A DNA stretch of 9,734 bases from contig CALDIG010000094.1 of assembly GCA_937904375.1 (NCBI GenBank), positions 1 through 9,734 of the forward strand. The letters run 5' to 3'. Shown piece after piece: positions 1 through 7,240 of the stretch (the stretch's first letter is position 1; each line of letters starts with the position of its first letter). A program made the position numbers and the translations under genes. This stretch comes from an uncultured Prevotellaceae bacterium (GTDB lineage: Bacteria > Bacteroidota > Bacteroidia > Bacteroidales > Muribaculaceae). A model generated the notes under the pieces. The model did no database searches and had not been told where the DNA came from. It saw nothing but the letters and a program-made list of their open reading frames with translations.

Positions 1-2333
1 CCAGCAACATCCTGCGCCATTACAGCTACAAGGTGGGCGATTTCAAGGTTTACAACTCCACCAACGGCTGCTGGCAGTACTATACCATCAAGAACGGCAT
101 CCCCTACAACAGCAACAGTAGCAATCCGTCGTTACGCTCAATGTGCGTGCTGGTGGCAGCCACCTTTACCGACGGCTCAAACTATACCATCAGTTTGCCG
201 CAAACTGTTGGTAATTCTGCGAACAACTCCCCGGGCAGCTATAAGTTCTATGGTGTTGCCGACAGCGCATTCATGGGCAACACCGCCATCACCAAGATAA
301 CCAACAACAACACTATGGCATATAAAATCGGCATTAAAGCGTTTCATAGCTGCTCAAACCTCACCAGCGCCGATGTACCTGTCGACACCATCTGTAATTA
401 TGCTTTCTATAATTGCACTAAACTCTCATCAGTTACCATAACCAGTAACTTGATTAATACTTCATATATTGGGAGCTACGCCTTTGGATATTGCGCATTC
501 ACTGGCGCATTTAATATTCCCGCAACAATCAAATCTATTGGTAATGCGCCGTTCTTTAACTGCTCTTCTTTGCAAAAAATAATTGTTGATGCTAACAACC
601 CCAACTATTGTAGCTACAAAGATGCCTTATATAATAAAGCCAAGACCATACTCTACGAGATTCCTTGCCAGTGGCAATACGGGAAAAATGGGTCTGATAT
701 AGACAATAATATAACAGACTTCCCCGAAACGCTTCAACGGATACTGCAATATGCGGCGACAGGAGCCAACATTAAATATCTCTATCTACCTTATAATGTC
801 AAATACATTGACCAGTATGCCTTCAAGGACTGTAAAAGCTTATATACTGTGCACTTCCCGTCATCAGTGATTACAGTGCAAGATTACGCTTTCAAAGGAT
901 GTGATGCAATCAGGGTAGTGTATCTCAATAAGGACACTCCGCCCAGTTATGTGTACTTTGATTACGACTCTAGTTGGGATTTGCATTTGATTGACTTGTA
1001 CGTTCCTTATGAGAAATCAGGGATATATCAAAGTATCCAAAGCTACAGCGGTTGGAGTTGGTCGAGATTTAACATCAAAAGCGGTACTTATGACCACACC
1101 AACTGCTATGACATTGCAGCTGGCGGAGTGCGCTATACTGTAACCTCCGAAGAAGGATATTCGCATAATGGCTTCACGGGCGACGGTAAGCTGAAAGTTG
1201 TCGGGATTCCGGCTGGGACAAGGACTATTCCTCCAACGTTGAATTATGGTGGTAGAACATACGTTCCCAACCTTATTGATGGATATGCCGCCTTTAATGA
1301 GGGAGGTAGCTATACCATTAATCAGGCTCAAAGCATCTCTTTTATAAAAGAAGCAGCTTTTGCTGATATTAAGCTTACAAATTTTCCCTTCATTAATGTG
1401 GAAATAATCGAAAGACTTGCTTTTTATCAAACTCAAATGAATTTTGATTTGGATTTGACCAATTTCCAACATCTGACAGATATAGGCAAAAGTGCGTTTA
1501 AAGGTTCAGGAATAACAAAGTTCGTGTCACCAATCTCAACCTCAGTGGATATCGGAAGAGAAGCCTTCTATGATTGCCAGAATCTTCATGAAATGTTTCT
1601 TTATGACGCAACCACTGGAACTGATTTCATTGGAAACAACGCCAGCGACTTCAAGTGCTGGATCAACTATCGAAAGCTTGAAGGATATTTGTCATCAGGA
1701 CAATATTCTACATCCGTGATTCGTCCATTTTTACGGCTTGACAGCGAGTGGCAGTCGTTTTCTTGTTACAAGCCCATAAACTTCGAGGGCACTGGCGTGG
1801 AAGCCTACACTGTGACCGCCTACGACAAGAACCAGAAGAAAGCCACTCTGTCTAAAGTGGCAAAGTTGGAAGAGAAAAACGGTGCTGTGGTGCATGGCAA
1901 CGTAGGGTCCTACTACCGGCTGAATTATGCTACTGGTTCCTATTTGACCACCTCACAGTACCTCAAGGCTGTGAACTCATCTGGATATGTGAATTCCGGC
2001 ACCAACACAAGCCGTTTTGAAATAAACGCTACTAAGCCACAGTTCGATAAAATCACAGAATCAACCTATTTCAATAGAGGTTCTTCCTACCTTGAACTAA
2101 ATGCCAGCGATACTGGAGGTGTCACCACCATCTACACCAACCTGAGCGGTTCAGTGGCTGTCCCAGGCGACGTGAATGGTGACGGCAATGTCACCGCTGC
2201 CGATGTGACTGCGCTTTACGACTTCATGCTTAACAACGACAACTCACACATCGTCAATGGCGACCAGACTGGCGATGGTCAAATCACAGCCGCCGACGTG
2301 ACAGCAGTCTATACCATATTGCTGAGCAATTAG
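1..2333 (+). CDS. BspA-like leucine-rich-repeat surface protein with C-terminal dockerin (5' partial)
   Basis: The reading frame is open from the first bases (frame starting at position 3) to a TAG at 2331-2333, so the true start and any signal peptide lie upstream; the GTG at 33 is internal. The product has two blocks of irregular LRR_5/BspA-type repeats (about 260-1070 and 1270-1650), recognisable by recurring I-G-x-x-A-F-x-x-C-x-x-L patterns such as IGREAFYDCQNL. The first block ends in the usual BspA cap (PP, then LYVP, then W-x-F-x-I). A beta-rich segment follows (about 1790-2150). The C-terminus (about 2160-2330) is a type I dockerin with two calcium-loop repeats, DVNGDGNVTAAD and DQTGDGQITAAD, keeping Asp/Asn/Thr at loop positions 1, 3, 5 and 12. 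BspA-like proteins are typically secreted adhesion or ligand-binding proteins; the dockerin suggests docking to an unidentified partner. GC content is mixed, lower in the LRR middle than at the C-terminus. The family call is firm; the ligand is unknown. Confidence 0.88.
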   Translation, partial: SNILRHYSYKVGDFKVYNSTNGCWQYYTIKNGIPYNSNSSNPSLRSMCVLVAATFTDGSNYTISLPQTVGNSANNSPGSYKFYGVADSAFMGNTAITKITNNNTMAYKIGIKAFHSCSNLTSADVPVDTICNYAFYNCTKLSSVTITSNLINTSYIGSYAFGYCAFTGAFNIPATIKSIGNAPFFNCSSLQKIIVDANNPNYCSYKDALYNKAKTILYEIPCQWQYGKNGSDIDNNITDFPETLQRILQYAATGANIKYLYLPYNVKYIDQYAFKDCKSLYTVHFPSSVITVQDYAFKGCDAIRVVYLNKDTPPSYVYFDYDSSWDLHLIDLYVPYEKSGIYQSIQSYSGWSWSRFNIKSGTYDHTNCYDIAAGGVRYTVTSEEGYSHNGFTGDGKLKVVGIPAGTRTIPPTLNYGGRTYVPNLIDGYAAFNEGGSYTINQAQSISFIKEAAFADIKLTNFPFINVEIIERLAFYQTQMNFDLDLTNFQHLTDIGKSAFKGSGITKFVSPISTSVDIGREAFYDCQNLHEMFLYDATTGTDFIGNNASDFKCWINYRKLEGYLSSGQYSTSVIRPFLRLDSEWQSFSCYKPINFEGTGVEAYTVTAYDKNQKKATLSKVAKLEEKNGAVVHGNVGSYYRLNYATGSYLTTSQYLKAVNSSGYVNSGTNTSRFEINATKPQFDKITESTYFNRGSSYLELNASDTGGVTTIYTNLSGSVAVPGDVNGDGNVTAADVTALYDFMLNNDNSHIVNGDQTGDGQITAADVTAVYTILLSN

Positions 2334-2336
2334 TTT

Positions 2337-2404
2337 GCCGCGCTTCGCGCTGGTTCGCCGCTCGCTGCGCTTCGCTAGTACGCCGCGCTTTGCGCTGGTT
2401 TTTT
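2337..2404. repeat. GC-rich direct repeats with small palindromes and T-tract after the LRR-dockerin gene
   Basis: A 19-bp unit, GCCGCGCTTCGCGCTGGTT at 2337-2355, recurs at 2382-2400 with one mismatch, 45 bp apart. Between them lies a related GC-rich segment. Each unit can fold as a GCGC/GCGC mini-hairpin. The second unit runs straight into a T-tract (2399-2404), so it could act as a rho-independent-like terminator for the gene ending at 2333. The stem is only about 4-5 bp, so the terminator role is weak. The composition contrasts sharply with the AT-rich sequence that follows. Confidence 0.6.
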
Positions 2405-2434
2405 AAGACAATTAAGGATAAAAATATTAACGCT

Positions 2435-2469
2435 ACGCATGGGGGATTAAGGACAATTCCCCCACGCGT
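2435..2469. terminator. Strong stem-loop, possible terminator or mRNA-end structure
   Basis: TGGGGGA (2440-2446) pairs with TCCCCCA (2458-2464) around an 11-nt loop. The stem continues outward after one A-C mismatch with ACGC (2435-2438) against GCGT (2466-2469), giving 11 pairs out of 12. No T-tract follows, so it is not a classical intrinsic terminator on the + strand. It may protect the 3' end of the upstream mRNA or block readthrough toward the peptidase gene. The hairpin is certain at the sequence level; its role is inferred. Confidence 0.45.
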
Positions 2470-2476
2470 CAAATGA

Positions 2477-2558
2477 TTTGTTGTGTTTGTTGTTTATAGT
2501 CGTTTCAGCTCGTTTCTGGTCGTTTGATACAACCCTTTTCAACAACATCAACAACAAG
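2477..2558. repeat. Decamer CGTTT repeats framed by an imperfect TTGTTG/CAACAA inverted repeat
   Basis: CGTTT occurs at 2501, 2511 and 2521, giving three 10-bp units (consensus NNTCGTTTCN at 2499-2528). They are flanked by TTTGTTG copies at 2477-2483 and 2486-2492 and by CAACAAC-type copies at 2540-2558; the arms 2478-2492 and 2540-2554 can pair at 12 of 15 positions. The element sits about 90 bp before the peptidase start and could be a regulatory structure. No function is assigned. Confidence 0.5.
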
Positions 2559-2590
2559 AATGGAAAATTGTTTGTAATTGTGAGTAATTG

Positions 2591-2614
2591 TTTGACAAAA
2601 AATGCCTATTTTTG
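2591..2614 (+). promoter_or_regulatory. Candidate Bacteroidetes promoter for the DPP-IV-like gene
   Basis: TATTTTTG at 2607-2614 matches the Bacteroidetes primary-sigma -7 consensus TAnnTTTG exactly, about 30 bp before the start codon. The nearest TTTG (2591-2594) is only 12 bp upstream, shorter than the usual 19-21, so the -33 element is weak or absent. Transcription would start near 2620. Confidence 0.5.
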
Positions 2615-2644
2615 TGACCAGAAAAACTAACACCAAATATCAAT

Positions 2645-4819
2645 ATGAAGAAATACATTTTACCTGTGGTTGCTGCCGTGCTGTGCTGCTCGGCGGCGAG
2701 TGCTTTTGAGTTAGACGATTTCGTGCTCGGTGGAGCGCGTGTTAAGGGCATCCCTTCCAGTCAGCCCGCCCTCGACGGACGGTATTACTACCAGTTCAAC
2801 AGCGAGGGGACGATGATCAAGAAATATAGTTACAAGAAGGAGAAAGATGTGACCACCTTCTTCGACAACGCTGCGATTCCCGACAATCCCATCAATGCTT
2901 GGGACGGCTACACCATGTCGAGCGATGAGAAGAGCATCCTGCTGTGGACCAACAGCAACCCCATCTACCGTTACTCGTTCACTGCCGACCACTATATCTA
3001 TAATATCAAGGACAACAAGCTAGAACGCTTGTCGGAGGCTGGTGGCGAGGAAATCGCCACTCTCTCGCCCGACGGCAGCAAGGTGGCTTACGTCAAGGAC
3101 AACAACGTTTTAGTGAAAGACCTTGCTGCTGGCACAACCGCCACCGTCACTACCGACGGCAAGAAGAACGAAATCATCAATGCCGTCCCCGACTGGGTTT
3201 ATCAGGAGGAGTTTGGCGTGCTCAACACCTTCACTTGGAGTGCCGACGGCCGCTACCTGGCGTTCATCCGCTTTGATGAGTCGCAGGTGCCCATGTGTTC
3301 GATGGAACTCTACGAGGGAGAGTGCCGACCCAATCCCAACTACCGTCTGCACCCGGGACGCTACGACTACAAATACCCTGTGCCTGGAGAGCCAAACTCG
3401 GTGGTGAGTGTACACATCTACGACCTTCAGACCGGTAAACTCACTAAAGTAGAACTGCCGCTTCGCGAGGATGACTATGTGCCCAACATCCAGTTTGGCA
3501 AACAGCCATCTCCAACACTGATGGTGGTGAAACTCAACCGCGCCCAGACGCGCATGAACATCTATGCCGTTGACCCCGCAGTAGGCAACTCCGAGGAAGT
3601 CTATGACGAACAGAGCGATATGTGGATTGATGAGGATGTGGTGACCGGCGTGAAATACTATGACGGCTTCTTTGTGGTGAAGAGTAACCGCGACGGACGC
3701 ACTCACCTATATAAATATAACTACTTCGGCAAGCTGCTTAAGCAGATTTCTAGTGGCGACTACGACGTGACCGCCTATTACGGCTACGACGAGGCTAAAA
3801 AACTGTTCTACTTCCAGACCAACAAGGGCGCGCTCAACCGCACGCTGCGCTGCGCTAGCGATGTCACTGGCGAGGTTAAGGAGCTGGTTGACGGCAAAGG
3901 CACCTACAGCGCCTCGTTCAACAGCGACTTCACCTACTACATCCGCCGCTTCAGCGACGCCACCACGCCCGACCAGTTCGTGCTCTACGGCATCGACGGC
4001 AAGAAGGTTAGAGACCTGCAGCTCAACGAGGAGTATGCCAAGAAATACACCTCGCCCGAGATTCCCCGCCGCGAGTTCTTCACTATGCTCAACGACAACG
4101 GCGACCGCATGAACGGCTACATCATCAAGCCAGTAGATTTCGACCCAGCGAAGAAATATCCCTGCATCATGTCGCAGTACAGCGGTCCCAACTCGCAGCA
4201 GGTGCTCAACAAGTGGAAGATGGAATGGGAGGAATATTTCGCCATGCAGGGATATGTCATCGCCTGTGTGGACGGACGCGGCACTGGCGGCCAGGGCAAG
4301 GAGTTCCTGAAGGCGATATACCTCAACCTGGGTCGCTACGAGACCGAGGACCAGCTCGCCGCGGCGCGCTATATGGCAGAGCAGCCCTACATTGATGCCT
4401 CCCGTATAGGCATCTGGGGATGGAGCTTTGGCGGCTTTGAGTCGCTAATGGCGATGTCGCAGGACGACAGCTGCTACGCCTGTGGCGTGGCGATTGCCCC
4501 CGTCACCTCATGGCGCTTCTACGACAGCATCTACACCGAGCGCTTCATGCTCACCCCCGAGGAGAACCCCGACGGCTACAGCTACGCGCCGCTCGACCTC
4601 ACCGACAAGCTCAAAGGCAAACTGCTGCTGATGTTTGGCAGCGCCGATGACAACGTGCGCATCGTCAACTCCATGCAGTACATCGCCAAGCTCCACAGCG
4701 AGGGCCAGCAGTTCGACATGATGGTGTATCCCAACATGAACCACAGCATCAACGGCTGCGGCGTGCGCCTCCCCCTCTACCAAAGAGTGCTCAACTTCTT
4801 CGACCAGAACCTGAAATAG
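2645..4819 (+). CDS. Dipeptidyl peptidase IV-like serine exopeptidase (S9B family), exported
   Basis: A 724-aa protein of typical bacterial DPP-IV length, expected to cleave X-Pro (or X-Ala) dipeptides from peptide N-termini in the periplasm. The N-terminus is a signal peptide with an A-S-A cleavage site after about residue 20. The middle (about 60-500) is the beta-propeller and carries DWVYQEEF (183-190), whose Glu188-Glu189 match the double Glu that binds the substrate amino terminus in DPP-IV. The alpha/beta-hydrolase domain follows (about 515-724), with QYSGPNSQ (oxyanion Tyr), DGRGTGGQG, nucleophile GWSFGG (Ser594), YDSIYTERFM, SADDNV (Asp668, Asn670) and NMNHSI (His700), so the triad is complete. 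ATG 2645 is chosen because it directly begins the signal peptide. There is no clear Shine-Dalgarno site, as is usual in this phylum. The gene is visibly GC-rich. miaA follows 112 bp downstream on the same strand. Substrate choice is inferred from conserved residues. Confidence 0.93.
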   Translation: MKKYILPVVAAVLCCSAASAFELDDFVLGGARVKGIPSSQPALDGRYYYQFNSEGTMIKKYSYKKEKDVTTFFDNAAIPDNPINAWDGYTMSSDEKSILLWTNSNPIYRYSFTADHYIYNIKDNKLERLSEAGGEEIATLSPDGSKVAYVKDNNVLVKDLAAGTTATVTTDGKKNEIINAVPDWVYQEEFGVLNTFTWSADGRYLAFIRFDESQVPMCSMELYEGECRPNPNYRLHPGRYDYKYPVPGEPNSVVSVHIYDLQTGKLTKVELPLREDDYVPNIQFGKQPSPTLMVVKLNRAQTRMNIYAVDPAVGNSEEVYDEQSDMWIDEDVVTGVKYYDGFFVVKSNRDGRTHLYKYNYFGKLLKQISSGDYDVTAYYGYDEAKKLFYFQTNKGALNRTLRCASDVTGEVKELVDGKGTYSASFNSDFTYYIRRFSDATTPDQFVLYGIDGKKVRDLQLNEEYAKKYTSPEIPRREFFTMLNDNGDRMNGYIIKPVDFDPAKKYPCIMSQYSGPNSQQVLNKWKMEWEEYFAMQGYVIACVDGRGTGGQGKEFLKAIYLNLGRYETEDQLAAARYMAEQPYIDASRIGIWGWSFGGFESLMAMSQDDSCYACGVAIAPVTSWRFYDSIYTERFMLTPEENPDGYSYAPLDLTDKLKGKLLLMFGSADDNVRIVNSMQYIAKLHSEGQQFDMMVYPNMNHSINGCGVRLPLYQRVLNFFDQNLK

Positions 4820-4830
4820 CCGCTTTGCGC

Positions 4831-4893
4831 GTGGAAAGTGGAACGTGGAATGAGGAACGAGAGTCCTCAATCAAATCCCGTTCCACTTTCCAC
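4831..4893. repeat. 15-bp perfect inverted repeat with nested stem, after the peptidase gene
   Basis: GTGGAAAGTGGAACG (4831-4845) is the exact reverse complement of 4879-4893. Within the 33-nt loop TGAGGA (4851-4856) can pair with TCCTCA (4864-4869). The left arm also has 7-bp periodicity: TGGAAAG, TGGAACG, TGGAATG and AGGAACG lie back to back at 4832-4859. The structure may end the peptidase transcript, but no T-tract follows. Confidence 0.7.
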
Positions 4894-4934
4894 CTTCCAC
4901 CTTCCACTTAACACTTAACACTTAACACTTAATG
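4879..4934 (+). repeat. Eight contiguous heptamer units ending in the miaA start codon
   Basis: Positions 4879-4934 divide without remainder into eight 7-bp units. The first four are variants of CNTTCCA, the next three are CTTAACA, and the eighth is CTTAATG, whose last three bases are the miaA ATG. The first two units are also the right arm of the inverted repeat above, so the same heptamer family lies in opposite orientation on the left arm. There is no Shine-Dalgarno sequence in the array, so it forms the entire immediate 5' leader of miaA. Confidence 0.8.
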
Positions 4935-5834
4935 CTTATAATAACCGGTCCCACGGCATCGGGCAAGACTGGCAAGGCAGTGGCGCTTGCCAGGGCGATA
5001 GGCGGCGAAATCATCAGCGCCGACTCTCGCCAGCTCTACCGTGGCATGGACCTGGGCACCGGCAAGGACCTCGACGAGTATGGCGACGTGCCTTACCACA
5101 TGATTAACATCTGCGAGGCGGGCTACAAGTACAACCTCTATGAGTACCTGCGCGACTATCAGGCGTGCCGCGACGACATCACCAGCCGCGGCAAGCCGGT
5201 AATCCTGTGCGGTGGCACCGGGATGTATGTCGAGAGCGTGGTAAAGGGTATAGAGCTGCCGCCAGTGCCCGAGAATCGGGAGCTGCGCGAGGAGTTGAGT
5301 GCCAAGAGCCTTGAAGAGCTAACCGAGATACTGAAACGCTATAAGACGCTGCGCAACAACAGCGACATAGACACCTGCAAGCGCGCCATCCGCGCCATCG
5401 AGATTGCGGTCTATTACCACGACAATCCGCACCTCAAGGCGCAGACCGAGCCGCATCCGCTCACCGACGCGGTGGTCATTGGCATCGACATCGATCGCGA
5501 CACGCGCCGTAATCGCATTACCGAGCGACTGAAGGCTCGCCTCGACGCTGGCATGGTGGACGAGGTGCGCCGCCTCATCGAGGGTGAGGTAGAGCCCGAA
5601 GACCTCATATACTATGGCCTTGAATACAAATACCTAACGCTCTACGTGATAGGCAAGTTGACCTACGACGAGATGTTCACCCAGCTCGAGACCGCCATCC
5701 ACCAGTTTGCCAAGCGCCAGATGACCTGGTTCCGAGGCATGGAACGCCGTGGCACCCACATTCACTGGCTCCCCTACGACATGCCCAACAACGAGTTCAT
5801 CGCCACCGCACAACTCTTAATGCAGGATGCATAA
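4932..5834 (+). CDS. miaA: tRNA dimethylallyltransferase, MiaA2-type paralogue
   Basis: A 300-aa cytoplasmic enzyme that transfers a dimethylallyl group from DMAPP to N6 of A37 in tRNAs reading UNN codons. Visible motifs are the P-loop GPTASGKT (residues 6-13), DSRQLY (31-36), GGTGMY (94-99, with the conserved Thr96) and the C-terminal FAKRQMTWFR (259-268). Segments such as DLGTGKDL and IYYGLEYKYLTLY match, from memory, the second MiaA homologue of Bacteroides (often called miaA2) rather than the canonical one, so another miaA may exist elsewhere in the genome. ATG 4932 is supported by the P-loop beginning at residue 6; the start is formed by the last unit of a heptamer array and lacks a Shine-Dalgarno site. 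No separate promoter is evident, so it may be read from the peptidase promoter. It converges on the kinase gene with only 7 bp between the stop codons. Confidence 0.93.
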   Translation: MLIITGPTASGKTGKAVALARAIGGEIISADSRQLYRGMDLGTGKDLDEYGDVPYHMINICEAGYKYNLYEYLRDYQACRDDITSRGKPVILCGGTGMYVESVVKGIELPPVPENRELREELSAKSLEELTEILKRYKTLRNNSDIDTCKRAIRAIEIAVYYHDNPHLKAQTEPHPLTDAVVIGIDIDRDTRRNRITERLKARLDAGMVDEVRRLIEGEVEPEDLIYYGLEYKYLTLYVIGKLTYDEMFTQLETAIHQFAKRQMTWFRGMERRGTHIHWLPYDMPNNEFIATAQLLMQDA

Positions 5835-5841
5835 TTGGGGG

Positions 5842-7176
5842 TTATTCGGGAATGTATTTCTCTATATGCTTGAATTTGCGCCAAGATGTGTCGTTGCGAA
5901 ACTTCTCGGGTTGGGGCACATAAAGGGTCACTTGATTATAGTGATAAGGCTCAAAGATTGAGTCAATTACCGTAACCCACCCTCCGTTGCCAATGGATGG
6001 AGGCTCTTTGACATTAGGCATAGCGATAGTTTTGAGGCTCTTGCAACCTTTGAAAGAGTTTTTCTGAATGCCAAAGCTTGGTGGTTCGAGTATCACATTT
6101 TCTAATTTGTCCATATTGCGGAAACAGCCAAACCCAAGTTCACCGCTTACCCACGTGTTACCGTTAAAGCGATAGTCTGATCTGAGCCTTATGTTTGCTT
6201 TGTTCTCACCATCATATTGAACCGACGTGTAGGTCGATGTGGCATTATCCCAGTTGGTGTGGACAAAATCGCTAGTGTCGCGGAACGTGAAGTTGCCCGA
6301 TGGATTCTCAAGTTTCTGACGCCCCGCATATCCCAGTCCAAGCAAGATGCTCGCAATCACAACCGACACCGCAATCGCAAAGCCGGCGATGCGAGCCAGC
6401 CGGCGGCGCCGCTTGCTGCGCTCAAGATCCTCCCTTATCTCATCCACACTCTGATAGCGGGCACTAACGGGCATCAGGCACTTCTTCACCACTCTTTTAT
6501 AGATGCTGCCCATGTGCATGAGGTTCAACACTATGCCCAGGCTGTAGATGTCGTTGCGCGAGTCGGCAACATTAGAGTTTAATTGCTCAGGAGCGATATA
6601 TTGCTCGGTACCAGCAGGATTTTTAAACACGGCGTACTGGTCATTGTCGGCAAGCCCAAAGTCGATAATCTTCACGTTAGCTCCGTTGCGCGTTATCATG
6701 ATGTTCTCGGGCTTTAGGTCGCGGTGAACCACACCCTGGCGGTGCATGTAGCTCACGGCATCGAGCATCTCATCGGCAACTCGCTGGCGCTGACTTAGGC
6801 TAGGACTGGTGGCGAGCCACTCGCCAAGTGTCAAGCCATCGACCCATTCCATCACAATAAATGTGTCCATGCCCACCTCGGCATCCTTACAGCCCTGCTC
6901 CATGCCATACACCTGAAGTATGCCAACATGCGACAGCTTCATCATAATCTCAAGTTCCTTGCGCAGGCGCTGTGTGTGAGCAGGGTCAGCGGCATACTCA
7001 GCCTTTAGTCCCTTGAGCACATGCCAGCGGCCGTAACGCATGGCTTTCACCAGCCGGCACTGGCTAAGTGACGGCAATTCACTAACCTGCGTGAACCGCC
7101 CCTCAATGCCCTCATAGTCGTCAGGAACAATCCCCGACACCTGGCTGCTGTGATGTTGAATGTCTTTATCGCTCAT
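5842..7176 (-). CDS. Transmembrane Ser/Thr protein kinase with BspA-type LRR ectodomain
   Basis: A 444-aa Hanks-type kinase. The cytoplasmic catalytic domain spans about residues 40-255, with Lys55 (WHVLKGLK), alpha-C Glu74, HRDLKPEN (151-158), DFG (172-174) and APE (195-197), so the catalytic residues are intact. The usual glycine-rich GxGxxG loop before Lys55 is not recognisable; only G49 is present. A basic stretch (RRRR around 256-259) precedes a single membrane helix (about 264-284), placing the kinase inside and the C-terminal ~160 residues in the periplasm. That part contains a BspA/LRR_5 unit (IQKNSFKGCKSLKTIAMP, 370-387) and the BspA end-cap pattern PPSI, LYVP, W-x-x-F-x-x-I. It probably senses an envelope or extracellular signal and phosphorylates cytoplasmic targets (inference). 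It lies 92 bp after the regulator on the same strand with no clear promoter of its own, which suggests an operon. The ATG at 7176 is the first in frame and lacks a Shine-Dalgarno site. Confidence 0.9.
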   Translation of the reverse strand: MSDKDIQHHSSQVSGIVPDDYEGIEGRFTQVSELPSLSQCRLVKAMRYGRWHVLKGLKAEYAADPAHTQRLRKELEIMMKLSHVGILQVYGMEQGCKDAEVGMDTFIVMEWVDGLTLGEWLATSPSLSQRQRVADEMLDAVSYMHRQGVVHRDLKPENIMITRNGANVKIIDFGLADNDQYAVFKNPAGTEQYIAPEQLNSNVADSRNDIYSLGIVLNLMHMGSIYKRVVKKCLMPVSARYQSVDEIREDLERSKRRRRLARIAGFAIAVSVVIASILLGLGYAGRQKLENPSGNFTFRDTSDFVHTNWDNATSTYTSVQYDGENKANIRLRSDYRFNGNTWVSGELGFGCFRNMDKLENVILEPPSFGIQKNSFKGCKSLKTIAMPNVKEPPSIGNGGWVTVIDSIFEPYHYNQVTLYVPQPEKFRNDTSWRKFKHIEKYIPE

Positions 7177-7181
7177 CTTGG

Positions 7182-7240
7182 TTATCAGTTATCAGTTTTT
7201 CTAGAAATTCTAGATTGTCTAGATGTCTAGAAAATCTAGA
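7182..7240. repeat. Five TCTAGA palindromes at 8-9 bp spacing plus a TTATCAG duplication
   Basis: TCTAGA occurs at 7200-7205, 7209-7214, 7218-7223, 7226-7231 and 7235-7240. Beside it TTATCAG is duplicated head to tail at 7182-7195. The array is 24 bp or less from the kinase start codon, inside the presumed regulator-kinase transcript leader, and can form several alternative small hairpins. Its role, such as a binding-site array or translational control, is not established. Confidence 0.75.

Noticed and set aside
33..35. GTG as the true start of the left LRR-dockerin gene
   Set aside because: The frame is open upstream to the window edge and there is no signal peptide after this codon, although the protein type is exported.
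2284..2472. 62-codon minus-strand open frame over the GC-rich repeat block
   Set aside because: It overlaps the dockerin end antisense, and its Arg/Ala-rich translation comes from the repeat and hairpin. It has no start context or domain.
2645..2710. Possible lipoprotein signal (LCC) in the peptidase N-terminus
   Set aside because: The residue before the first Cys is Leu and no small residue fits the lipobox, whereas A-S-A at 18-20 fits signal peptidase I.
3110..3706. 198-codon minus-strand open frame inside the peptidase gene
   Set aside because: It is antisense to strongly conserved DPP-IV motifs; in GC-rich genes long antisense frames are expected by chance.
4820..4931. tRNA or small RNA gene suggested by the strong inverted repeat
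   Set aside because: The folding is one long hairpin made of heptamer repeats, with no cloverleaf, CCA end or T-loop sequence.
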